Shown piece after piece: positions 28,780-40,424 of a stretch of 64,000 bases of DNA. The notes under the pieces were generated by a model that was not told the DNA's origin, made no database searches, and worked only from the letters and a program-made list of their open reading frames with translations. This stretch comes from Luscinia megarhynchos. Taxonomy: Eukaryota; Chordata; Aves; Passeriformes; Turdidae. Made by a program: the position numbers and the translations under genes. The first letter of the stretch is position 1; each line of letters opens with the position of its first letter. The stretch spans positions 12,128,483 through 12,192,482 of the forward strand of contig CM067568.1 of assembly GCA_034336665.1 (NCBI GenBank), written 5' to 3'.

Positions 28780-29290
28780 AGTCATCCCATGTAAAGGCAG
28801 TTGTCTGTGCTGTAGAGTAATATACAGCACAGCCATAATTTGGCTCGTCAGTACTGTATCAAAAAGTCTCCATAATTGCTACAATATGCACTTTGCACAA
28901 TTTCAATGTGTTGAATTTTTGTCATTTATCCTAAAACTAATCCTCCTTTAAATGTTTCCTTTCTGCTGAAGTGAATTGAGGAATTCTTTAGTTAACACCA
29001 TTAGCTTTTCATGGTATCTAAATCTCTTCTGCCATGAGCATCAATACTACAGTGCTGCTGTCTCCAAGCAGTTCTGCATCAGTGCTTTCAGATGGAACAT
29101 GACAGATACAGTAATGTTCTCCACACAAATTGCTCCCTACATATAGGCAACAAGCAAAATAACATGGAACATTCATTGCTCTGTGACTGCAAAAATTACA
29201 ACTGTATTCATTGTCTGCTGGCTCAAGTGCCTCAGCCAATCATAATATACAGCAGTCATAGTGAATTTTAAAAGCCATGTTCTAAGAAAC
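28780..29290. promoter_or_regulatory. candidate conserved non-coding element
   Basis: This stretch is free of simple repeats, has balanced composition and is rich in short palindromic and homeodomain-like words. One of them is CAGCCAATCATAATA near 29232, which contains a CCAAT box. A 73-codon minus-strand frame at 29018-29239 opens with TTG and has eight cysteines, but no spacing I recognise. The call is an impression of texture, not a measured conservation. Confidence 0.25.
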
Positions 29291-29348
29291 AATGCACTAT
29301 CTTGTTCCCTTGGGTTCTTGGGAAAAAAAGATTTCAGCTGTAGACAAA

Positions 29349-29381
29349 TTTCTTTCTCTCTCTCTCTTTTTTTTTTTTTTT
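29349..29381 (+). repeat. (TC)n followed by T15
   Basis: A short TC-repeat runs into 15 consecutive T, then into very AT-rich sequence up to about 29410. This is a simple repeat. Confidence 0.85.
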
Positions 29382-29486
29382 AAATATTTTTTAATTTATT
29401 TTTTTCCCTTTAAGCATGGAAGTGATAACTAGCTAAGTATCTTTGTGTTACAAACTGGATTTTAGCCAATGGTCTTGATTGTTACC

Positions 29487-29540
29487 AAAAGTAGGACTTG
29501 ATGGTCTTGGAGGCCTTTTTCAGGCTGGGGGATTCCATTA
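29487..29540 (+). mobile_element. CR1 LINE 3'-end fragment
   Basis: GTAGGACTTGATGGTCTTGG, then AGGCCTTTTTCAGGCTGGGG and GATTCCATTA, is the diverged plus-strand tail of avian CR1 just upstream of the terminal octamers. About 54 bp remain, 5'-truncated. Confidence 0.7.
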
Positions 29541-32329
29541 AATGGGTGGTTTTGCTACCCTTATTAATGACAATATAATTCTCACCTTCCCTGTGCATTT
29601 TTTTAATGGTGCAATATCATTCACTATTCTTCCTTATTGTTTAATGAAAATCTGCAAAGAATACTTTATGCTGTAATAAAGGATATGATTTAAAGATATC
29701 TCTTCTTTAAAAAAAAAAGCTTTGTTTTATACTGTTAATTATATTATAGCAAGTGGCATATTCTTGGTGTGCTTATACAGTTTACCCCTTTATACAGATT
29801 TCTTTTTGTTATAGATCAGTTTATCAGGAAAATGTAATTGAAATTGCTGCTATGTTTAAGGAAATTAAGACAGTTTTGAAGCACAGAATGCAGAACTAAA
29901 ATTATTGAGCAGAACAAAGTATTTTATAGAAAATTACTGACAGTGTAATGTAAATCTTGCATGCAAAGTTTAAGTCTCTGCCCATTAATAATCAAGCAGT
30001 TTTAGTAGTAAAGTTCTTAGAATCTCAGTCTACAAACATATCATAAAAGAAAAGATGTGCTTCAGTTTTCTGACAATTTGACAGTCTGACTTAGTGACAT
30101 CTTTTGTTTTTATTAAACCATTCTTGTCAGGCAAGAACCCTTGTCTGTGGTGGATCAGGTTAGTTGTGGGAACATTGGGCTGTTTGGCACAGAGCAGCAC
30201 AGCCATCATACCTGCTTGGCTCCAGGATATTTACTTTTTATCTGCAGAGGGATGGTGGGACCTGAAAAGGAAGGAAAGGATACTCATTTGTAACATTTTA
30301 AAACCAATCATTAATGGATGGCTTCTCCTTTCCAGTATTTCACACTGCTTTGGCCCATATTAGCAATACCCTTCTGCACTTTAGCCCATTATTGGCCTCA
30401 CTGTCTCAGTTGTCTCTTATCGTCTCAGTTAAGTTTTATTCTTTATTTTTCTAATTTCTTCATTTTTGTACTTTATCAACTGTACTACCAGCTTCTACTT
30501 CTGAAAATGTTCATATTGGTAACTTTGAATTGTTATCCTTTGTTTATTGATGTTTTCCAAGTTTCAGAACTAAACTAATCCCGCCCCCCCTTCTTTTTTT
30601 CCTGTCTCTATGACATTATTTGATCCCAGAGTTTTGGCTGTCTCTATAATGTAGAGAGTTCCAAATCATATACCAGACATTTTTGCAGCTCAAATCTTCC
30701 AGAGCTAATCATTTTGAAAATATGTTCTCTGGGACATCTGCCTGCATTTCAGATGAGCACTCTAGAAATGACTGTCACAGTTTAAAGTGTTGCTGCTATT
30801 CTAATCCAGAAAAGGATAAAGATACTTTAAAGATTTAAGTGATGGGAGGTAACAAGAGAATAGTCAGCCTTGTACTCAATCAGTGATGGCAGTGGTGTCT
30901 TTATGAATATGAGAATAAATAGCTCCTCTTTGACATAGAAGAGAAGGGCAAATTGGTAGTGAGATGGAAGATGCTGAAGATGGTCTAATTTAAGCACAGA
31001 TATACCAGCATAATATTTGTAGCCACTTTTTGAGCTCCCTTGATGAAGAAAGAAAAGTTTTTTGTTTAAGATGGTAAAAAGCATAGCAGCCAAATTTGTG
31101 AAAGTCATGTCCTAGCAGTCAAGACCAGTGAAAGCAATCATTTTACCTGAAAGGATGGATTAGAGATTACTTTCTTCATGGTGCAGTAAAATATTTAGGC
31201 ATTAGTTATCAAGGTGGATCTACAAAAATATGAAAGTGGGGATGTGTCCTGGTTGTCTGTAGTGATCCCAGTGATCTATATTGAAAAGTGATATATTGAA
31301 AAGTGCTTATGGGGAGAATTGAGTCCCCTTGGATATGCTGGGCCTTCTCCATTGTCTGAAATGTTGTCTGAAACAGAACTGTGGTCAAAAACTACCTGTT
31401 CTGCATGTGTGATGTCTTCATGACATAGACTTTTGGAATGCTTTTGCTCAAATTAGATCATAGAGCTACTGGAGAATGTCTGACAAATCAAAACTGGGAT
31501 GAATTTTGGCTGTGGAGTGATCATCTGAGACTTTGATAAGAATAGATTAAACTACATGGAAGAGACTAAAATATGGGCTAGAACTGGGGGAGAGAAACAT
31601 TTAGGTGCTGTCAGCTAGTCATTTAGTGAAAGAAAAGTCTGGCAGGAGAAGGAGAAATGGCAGCAGTTACAGGAATACAAGCTTATTTTAAAAGAGTAAA
31701 AAGGTCCCTCATCCTTATCAAGAGAAACATGGTTGGGAGGGAAGAAAGGATTTCTTGTTGGGCGACTTAATTTTCTAAATGCAAAAAATTGCAATCTAAA
31801 TCTAACCTAAAATTCACTACTTAAATATATTTCCACTCCAGTCAGAAGCATGCTTTATACAATCAGAGAAGCATTTAATTATGTCTTAAGCCTTATTTTA
31901 GCTTGCCAAGCCACCAGGCTTTTTGTCAGGCACAAGCAGTAGGTGGAAGATACCTGCCTAACCCAAGATGCCTTTTGGGAATGCCAGGGATGAGGGTTGA
32001 TGCTGAGAGACTGAGTGAAACAAGACTCAGCCGTGGCTCTCCTTGTGAGTTCTGTTCCTTGGAGGTAAGCACAGCTACCAGAAATGGAAGGGAAAGGAAG
32101 AGCCAAACCCCAGCTGTCTGGTGTCATCTAAGCTGTTTGTGCAAGTGCATTTCCTCTTTGATGTTCTTGGCAATGGCAGCTAACCAGCTGGGACGTGTGT
32201 CAGCTTTTTCCCGGGAATGGAGGGGAGGAGGAACATTCATACACATACACTCTTGTCTCTGGTCTCTTTTGGGAAGCAGTAATTAACAGCTGAGAGGTTA
32301 TTAAAAATTTCTTCCTAAATTGCATCTTA
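29541..32329. other. non-coding DNA, no named element
   Basis: No gene or named repeat is seen. A 14-bp word (TATATTGAAAAGTG) is tandemly doubled at 31277-31290 and 31292-31305. The 127-codon plus-strand frame at 31903-32286 opens with a non-ATG codon, has no recognisable domain and overlaps an 82-codon frame on the other strand. Confidence 0.5.
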
Positions 32330-32690
32330 TCTATGGCTTGCTCCTTTTTAAACAGTGTAACAAATCTTGATGGGTGGCGGGGCTCGTTTTAAGACCACAA
32401 GACTGGAGGCAAAAATTTGATGATGAAACGAATGAAATCATAATTATGAACCTCTGGCCTAGGTCATGTAAGTGTGGGCTACTTGATTCAGGTGGGAAAC
32501 ACCTTGAAACCACAATAGCACCTGCCACAGGTGTACTACCTCAATCATAATTCAGCCCCATGGCTTCTGGGGCTGCTGTCTGTGCTGGTATCAGCCACCC
32601 AAATGAGCTAAGTCAGATTAGCTGCTCTGCTTTCCCAGGAAGCAGCCACATCTCTGATGGCAGCACAGACACGGCTCTTGACTGAGGTAA
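32330..32690. promoter_or_regulatory. candidate regulatory segment with E-box cluster
   Basis: Three CAGGTG/CACCTG boxes lie within 45 bp: CAGGTG at 32489-32494, CACCTG at 32519-32524 and CAGGTG at 32528-32533. A related CACCTT lies at 32500-32505. The last two form an inverted pair with a 3-bp spacer. Such boxes are bound by Snail/ZEB repressors and by class I bHLH activators. The segment also holds ATAATTATGA-type homeodomain words near 32440 and is not simple sequence. Function is inferred from motif clustering only. Confidence 0.3.
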
Positions 32691-35600
32691 TGATTTTTAT
32701 CTTATTTTTAAACTTTTTATTAAGAAATAAAAGCATTAGCTGTGAACATTGATGCTTGGACACTTTGCTGAGATCTCTGTTAATGTGTTTTCATTTCACA
32801 CTGTTTATAAGCTCATGTAGTTATGGCTCTTTATTTTTTTAATCCCTATATTGGTAATATAAGTTTTATGACTCTCTGCAGTTCTGAGAATTTCAGAATA
32901 GAAATAACTTTCCCATTGAACGGGTTTGTGCTAACTTTTATCAAAATTTGCATAAGGCCACATAGTTCAGTAGCATTCACTCAACACATCGTCTTCTGTT
33001 TCCAGGAAATAAACATTACCAATTGGGTAAACAAAATGTTTCTCTTTCCTTTCATCTTTTGAGTATGGAAATAGAAAATAAAATGTAGGACTGTGTGAAA
33101 GAGTGGATACTATAATTAATCTATTTGTACAGCTCCTTGCCTTCTCTCATTTCTTGAACCTAGTAAAGTTGTACTATTGCATCTTACTCCTCTGTTGTGG
33201 AACTCCTCCTAATCTATCAATTTAATCAGGCATCCTAAAGATTTTTGTCAATTTATCTGCCGTGTCAGGTAAGAAGCATTGGGCTAGCATACACCCATCA
33301 CCATGCACTAAAAATCAGTGGAAAATAACCCTGTTTGCTGCAGCATTTTATGCTGAGTGTAGTTAACACGCTGTCGTTCAGTAAACAAAGTACTTTGTAA
33401 TGTGGAATATATTATTTTGCTATAAGGTATTTCAAAATAAGGTGACATATTTCAAGACTTCCCTTAGTGGCAGCATTACAAGTATGAAGAGGCTGGGTTT
33501 TGATAGATTGAGCAGCACATAGCAAATCAGAAGTTACTTTTGGTGGTTGCTCCTTTAATGAGATGTATCATACAGCTTGGATAAATTCTCTGCTGTGTGA
33601 AGCAACTTATCATGCCAGAATATACAGTATATTGTCATGGGCTTTTTTTTCTTTTTTCTTTCTTTCTTTTTTTTTTTTTTTAAATCTTTTTGATTCTCTG
33701 GTATTCTGATGAATTATTTGCAGCATTTCCCTTTCACTGCTGCTGGAATAATCAAGTTATATTTCTTGAACATCAGCCTATCATTTTCATTGACTTCCTC
33801 CGTTGTCAAAGATGGGGAGAAGGAAAAAAACCCCACTGCTTAATTTCACAGGACATTATTCTATTTCCTTTACTCCTTTGTTTCTTTGCCTCCTTTGCTT
33901 TCTTTGTTACAGCTTTTAACTTAGAGAAGACTTTTAAGTTTCTCCACTTCAGTGTAAGCTAATGAAGTCTCATTATTTATTTATTTTTTAAATGAACTGT
34001 AGTTTCACCACCATAGTCCTCTGAGCTTTAGATGCTTTCTCTTCCATAGCATCAATTAATCATTGTCAAGATTATGTTTTTCTCTACATACAGAATATGC
34101 TTAAAATTTTTTGTGGTTTTTTTCTTGGTTAAAAGAAAAGAAAAAAAAACCAATCCACACTAAAAATAAAAAAAAAAAATCAAAACCCTAATAACTTTTG
34201 GTAACCAGAAAGCACCTGTTAAATGTTGTCACATTTAGCAGGACTTCAGGCATAATTGTTGGAGAGTTGATGACCTATTTCAGTCTCAGTTTCCTAGTTT
34301 GACTGTGGTGAACTTAATCTTTATAACAAGCTGCCTCTGAAAGTGTGCATCTCTACCTGAACAGTTAATGTTATGATGCATATCCAGAAATTGCTTTATT
34401 TTACATAAATAAGACATCAAATTTTCAAATACCAAGCTATAACAGATTTCCTTACAACACAGTATTTTTTAAAAGTGTTGTTATTTTGGGTTTTTGGGGT
34501 TTTGTTTCCTAGTATGTTAATTTCAAAGACAATTCATTTATATTTCAAATTACTGAACTTCTTTCCCTGACCTCCTGGAACAGCTCTTACATCTAATAGC
34601 AAAGACAAGTAGGTGTATCATTATTCCTTGGAAATGTTTAGGGATAATTCTTTTTAGAACATTTTTGAAGCTGAGTTGCTTCCATCATACACCAGCCTTA
34701 TAAAAATGTCATGAAAACAAAAGTTCACTTCTGTCTTCTTCAAGTGAGGTTCCTTAAAATTCAGATAATGTTTGTATGATCCTATTTAATTTAGCAGGAG
34801 AACTTTCATTGGAATCTAATTATATATTTACTAGTTTGGGGATGTTATAGGTGTTTTTCTGTTTGCCTTCTACAGCCCTTGGAAGGTTTGTCTTTCTTTT
34901 GAGAATCATATTATTATGCTCTGACCAGATTGAAGTTTCACATTCTTATCTCAGTTTTTCTAACATTCTATTTTTTTTTTAGCTTTACCTATTAATACTG
35001 AATTCAATTTCAGGTTGATAGTGTAGTCTCCTGCATACATTGTCACCCTTTCTTAGAGAGCCAGCAATTATCAACCCATTGTCAAAACCACAGATACAGA
35101 CCCCAAATATAGCCATGGCACTGCCATAATAATCTTTCCAACAGCTGAGGATATTTATTGATAGACAAGTCAGACAAATATTGCTTTTCTAGCCTTGCAG
35201 GCAACAAAGTCCAATTTTGCATCTCTTTTTGCATAGAGGTAAAATTTAATCCCAAGCAACAGAACCTCCAAAATCTGACAGAGCCCATTTTTGACCAAAT
35301 GTTAAACATTAGACCATGCAGTCATGTCCATAAAAAGCTTGTTAGTCCAGTAGCATGATAAAAAAACCCATGTGCCATTAAATCAGCTGTGGAACTAGTG
35401 AGAGAACTTTCTCTTTGTGGGGGTCTGGTGCATAGAGCTGTTCTTTAGGCCAAAGGAAGTCATCACTGTTGAAACCACAGTCAAAATTACGTAGACTTGG
35501 ACTGTAAAGACAAGGTTTTCTTTAATTTATGGAAAATCATGAGCAAATTCGTGGGAAAGACAGTGATTTTGTCTTTTATCCTCCTCTTTCCTTTGTGATA

Positions 35601-38600
35601 TTCTTGATAGAATATGGCTCATTTTCCCATGTTGCAAGCTCAGTATGGATCTTAGAAGCTGAAAGGAAAAGATGTTTGCATGATTGGAACCCACTGTATA
35701 ACTTCCTGTAGGTCTTTTTTTATTCACTCTAGGTAATTAAAGAGTATATTTTCAATAACAGATCCAAAAAACAGGCTTGAATGAAATAAATACTTATAGA
35801 AAGAGGATAAAGACATTAACTATATTGAAATTGTGATGGACACCCTTCTGACTGTACATTCAATATTTTGATATTAAAGTTCAAACATTGTTCTGATGCA
35901 GAATCCTCTGAAGTAAACTTCCAGTCATATCTATGTGTTGAGATCTGTTTGATAATTTGTATTTATACAGCAGAAACACTTGGTATGGCTTTAGCTTTGT
36001 AAAAAGCTCTAAAATTATGTACAGAGAAAAGTCTTCTCATTATCTGAGAGTGTGAAGTCAGCTAAATATTTCTGAACTGTTAGAAAAATAATTATGTCTA
36101 CAAAAACCCCAATTTACGATATAATCTGTCCATATATTTTTGATTAGAAAATCACAAGTCTCACCTAATGATCTTTGATACATGAGAAGAAGAAAAATTT
36201 TACAGATTTGAGGCAGCCAAAAAGATTTTTATATTTTACTCAAAATATTCATAAATCAGGGAGATTTAAAACATGTAGAGTACAGCTTACAATTAAAAAG
36301 CTTTTAGCATATATCCCAAATGATAAAATAATTAAGAAGTTATGCAAATCTTCTAATAGACCAGAAAAGCAAGTAGATTTTTATCTAATTACCACCTTTT
36401 GCTGATTCAAGTATGTTAATCATAGGGAGCCCTAATAGTTTTCTCAGGCTTTTCTAATATATTCAGGTAAAAGGAGCAAAACAATTAAATGTCTAAATAT
36501 TGATTTAAAGTATTAATGAAGTTTTGCACTCTACTTAACACAGGTTAAACTGTAGTTTAAACACCTTCATCCTTTTGGATTGTTGAGTGAGCCTGAGAGA
36601 ACAGGATCTAGACAGGATGCTGACAATTCCTTCTGTGTGAGGACAATGTATTCTTGCTGAGACTTGAAAAGTTCTTTACTTTTGTTTCTCATAACCTCTG
36701 TAGAATGATGTACTAAAATTTTCAAGAGTTTCTCTGTGCTGCCCAATGGGTCTAAGTTTAGAAAAGCCTGGCGAAAAAAATTCTGATGAGGAGTGGAAAA
36801 GGAGGTTCAGGTCTGTCCAGCCTTCAACACTTCCATGTGTCTTCAGGAGAAGGAAAAAGGCAATGATTTCATCATGATGCTATTTTTGGGGGTTGAGTTA
36901 GAGAAGTTGTTGTCTGGACATTATGGCATTAGGTGCAGAGGAACCTGTAGCCCCAGTGATATGCTTTTCATTTTTGGAAGTTCACCCTTTGGTTTTACTA
37001 AGCTTATTGCTCAGGGGTGGGAAGCACACAGCCCTTCACCAGTGCAATTGTGAGTGTTTATAAAAATTCACCCACAAGCCTGAGCCTGGAATTCTCTAGA
37101 ACCATTAATTATTTTTAAAAAATTGGGCTTTTTATTAAAATATGAGTTATTGTCATTCAAATTTCCATCTCTTTTCTTCAAGCTCTCTGAAAATAGTGGA
37201 GAATTTTTTTTTTTTTGGTGAACATGGGAAAAATAAAGTAGAAATAGCTATGGCTTAAGTCACTATGGGAATTACTTTTTTACACCTGTCCCTGCATTAT
37301 AATTTTGCTTTTTAAACATTTCAACAGTTCCTGAATAAATAAGACTGATTTTGGTCCTTTGGAGTGCTCTTTGCCTTCTGTTATTGTTTCTCTTGAATTT
37401 TGGTGTAAAAATTCAATAGGAAAATTCAGAAGAAACAACTGTAGGTTGTGGTAATTGTTTAGGAAGATGTGGCACAGAAGCAGAACAAAGACATTATTTC
37501 AAATCTAAACAGTTCAAATTGTGGTAAAATATGGGCAGTGCTAATAATTAAAGCATTTCTCACAGAAAAGTCTGCACAGCTGATAGATGAGGGCACACTC
37601 ATCCTCATTATTTTATTGCAGCATGAATTAGAGAGATAAAACTGAAATTGGCTGAAAGTTACAGGAGACATGTGAACAGAGACCTTTAAAGAGGAGGAAA
37701 AGAGAAGACCAAGCTCAAAATATAAGCTAGAGGAGAAGAGGTCACTTTCTTTTTACCCCTGAGCTTCACACTAGCCCAGATGTTGTTGATAATCAAAACA
37801 GCAACATTTATTATTCCTTACTTTACTTTTCTAGATTCCAGATAGAGCTGTTATTAGACAAATGTCATCATTTCAGTTTTATAAACAAGCAGGTTATTAT
37901 AGAGTCTTGTGTTTTCCAACTTCCACTACACAATGTTCTTTTGTATGCCACAGACAATGAGCTGACAGCTCCATGGAAATCTCTTGCAACATTCTGTAGT
38001 CAGAAGTGTTAGGGAGTTCACTAGGAGTAGAAGAATGCATAATGCATTGAAGCAATGTTTTAGGCATTTATATTAGACTTTTAATGGAAAAATTAAAAAG
38101 TAATGCTGCTTTGCATTGCAGTAACTGTACATCAACTGTATGTCTTCATTTCTGGCACATGAAGGGTAGTTTCCATAGCAGCAGCATCTGTAGCACTGAG
38201 CAACATGGAAATTGGATTCTTTTTTTCTCTTGTATTTCACAGATTAGAAAGGTAAAATGTATGGAAATAGGGGGAAGTACCTACTGCAGAAATGTGATCT
38301 TCAAAACCTGCCTTTTCTTTCCAAAATTCTGAAATTGTAATAGAAAAAAACAATCCTTGCACTTACATTCCTACTTCCTTAATCTTTATATATGGTTTAA
38401 TAAATGTGTGTGGCAGCTATTTTTGATTTTGATTGACAGCACCAGAAAACTGCAGAACTATCTCTGTCCATTTCTGGTGTCATTTATTATCTGGCAATTC
38501 CTTTACTCTTGGCCAAAAGTGGCTAATAATTAAGGCCTGTTGCACTGAGACTGGATTTTTATATTTTGTTCATTTCTGCACAAACACCACCTGGGGTATG

Positions 38601-40424
38601 CTACAAATAAGGAACACCACATATGAAAAATCTGCTATTTACTCAAATTAATAAGGATTTTTCATTCAAAGTCTCTAAGAAGAAAGATTTGCTTTTTTAT
38701 GTGGACAGGATTTAAAAATGCAACTACATATTCTAAGGTATAAATACTCTTAGAGGGAATCATGATAGAAGTATCTTCAAAACAAAAAAAGAAGACTGAA
38801 AGGTATTGCAAAGCTATCACACTTTGGTGAATTTGGTGCAGGAAAGCTTAAATCAGAACAAAAGAATTGTAATCTCATGGTTGCTTCTCTCTAATTTAGC
38901 AGGAAGTGGCTCAAATATTTTTTCTTAATATGTAAGTCAGATTTTTATTTCCATTGTTCTTTCAAAGGAAGTGAAATTTTTTCTGTTGGTAAAAAAAGTT
39001 CTGAAGCTCCTACCCTGGTGAAAGAACATGGAAGAACTTTATACAAATTATACATTGAAAATAGTATTTAAAGACAAACTTGGTTTCTAAACATTTTTAC
39101 ATAAATTCCAGGGGAAGCTGTGTAGCATTGAGAGCTGACAAGTTCACCAGGGAGAAATTATTTTCAGATACTTCTCTTTTTCATATTTGTTCCTTATGTT
39201 TTTTCTCTCATTTTTAGTTTATTACAGACTTTCTTCTTACCCTTTGTTTTGTACAAATGACTTATTATCCAGAAGAGAATAAAGAAATATTGTTCTTTTG
39301 TTAGCCTGAATTCCTGCTATGATTTATAATCGTATGCCTAAGCTAAATATGAAGCTTGGCTGACTCTTCATTTGAATAGAATCAGTTTTTGACACATCAG
39401 CTGGAGCTGACAAAACTAATAGTTCAGTGCCTCGTGGAACAAACCTCAGAGTTTGCCTTCCTCTTTTAAAGACAGGAGACTTCTTTGGAGATAATTAACG
39501 TGTATTAATATTTGTATAAAATTGAGCATTCCAGTCAGTGAAGAACATAAAGTCTACCTGAGGCATGGAAGAAAAGGCTTTACATATGTGATGAAGATTT
39601 ATATTTCTATTTATCATTTTTATAGGAATTAACAGAGGAAGAGGAGAAAAATTAATTTTAACTCCATTTTAAAGACCATGACTCGACTCCTAGATTACTT
39701 TAAGAATGTTGAAGTAAAGTTATATTAAATTAAGTAGTTCTGTTGTTACTATCTTCTTTGCTCTCCCACCTTTTTTCCAAGCTCACTTCACCTGTGAGTC
39801 TTATACCTCAGTATATGAAAAGATATTTGTATCCATTTTTCTGCTTGTTATGCCTTCAGGAAACTGGTAAATTCCAGAATTACTGGAACAGAGTTTCTAG
39901 AATAGAATCTGAATATAATATGGCAACTTTGGATTATGACTATTTGTTTTTTTCCTTTGTGCTTTGTCTTCCACACTTTTTCATGAGTATATACTTAGGT
40001 CATAATGTGACAGTCTTACCCCTAACTGCTACATCAATAATTTACCAACACAAGCTAAGATAAAGAATGAAGTTAATGGGCAGTTTTTAGTCCTTGGCTT
40101 TTTATGGCATACCTAAGATAACATTTCAGTCTTGTTGTAATTTGCTCTTCTGGTGGACAGTCATGGTTTCAGGAAACAAATGTGTCAGTGAAACAGTGGT
40201 TGTGTGAAATCTCACTTTTCTTCCACCTTCTTCGTTCCTTCCTGGTTTTGGCACTATCCATATGAAGAGGGAAGATCTCCTGGCAGAGATGCCTCTGAGG
40301 ACAGAGGAAGTGAAAGTGATAATTCCCTGCATTTTCCTTCTCAGCTTTTGGCAATCTGCACAGCAGCTCAGTATTGTGAGTGTATCTTTTTGTTTGATAC
40401 CCTTTAATAACTGCTTCTGTCATT
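32691..40424. other. non-coding DNA, simple tracts and no named element
   Basis: T-rich tracts lie at 33643-33681 and A-rich patches near 34134-34182. Segments at about 33240-33420, 35080-35350 and 39300-39560 look like non-repetitive regulatory-type sequence, but nothing in the sequence proves it. No coding region or RNA gene is supportable. Confidence 0.5.

Noticed and set aside
31903..32286. 127-codon plus-strand frame
   Set aside because: Non-ATG start, no domain, overlapping antisense frame.
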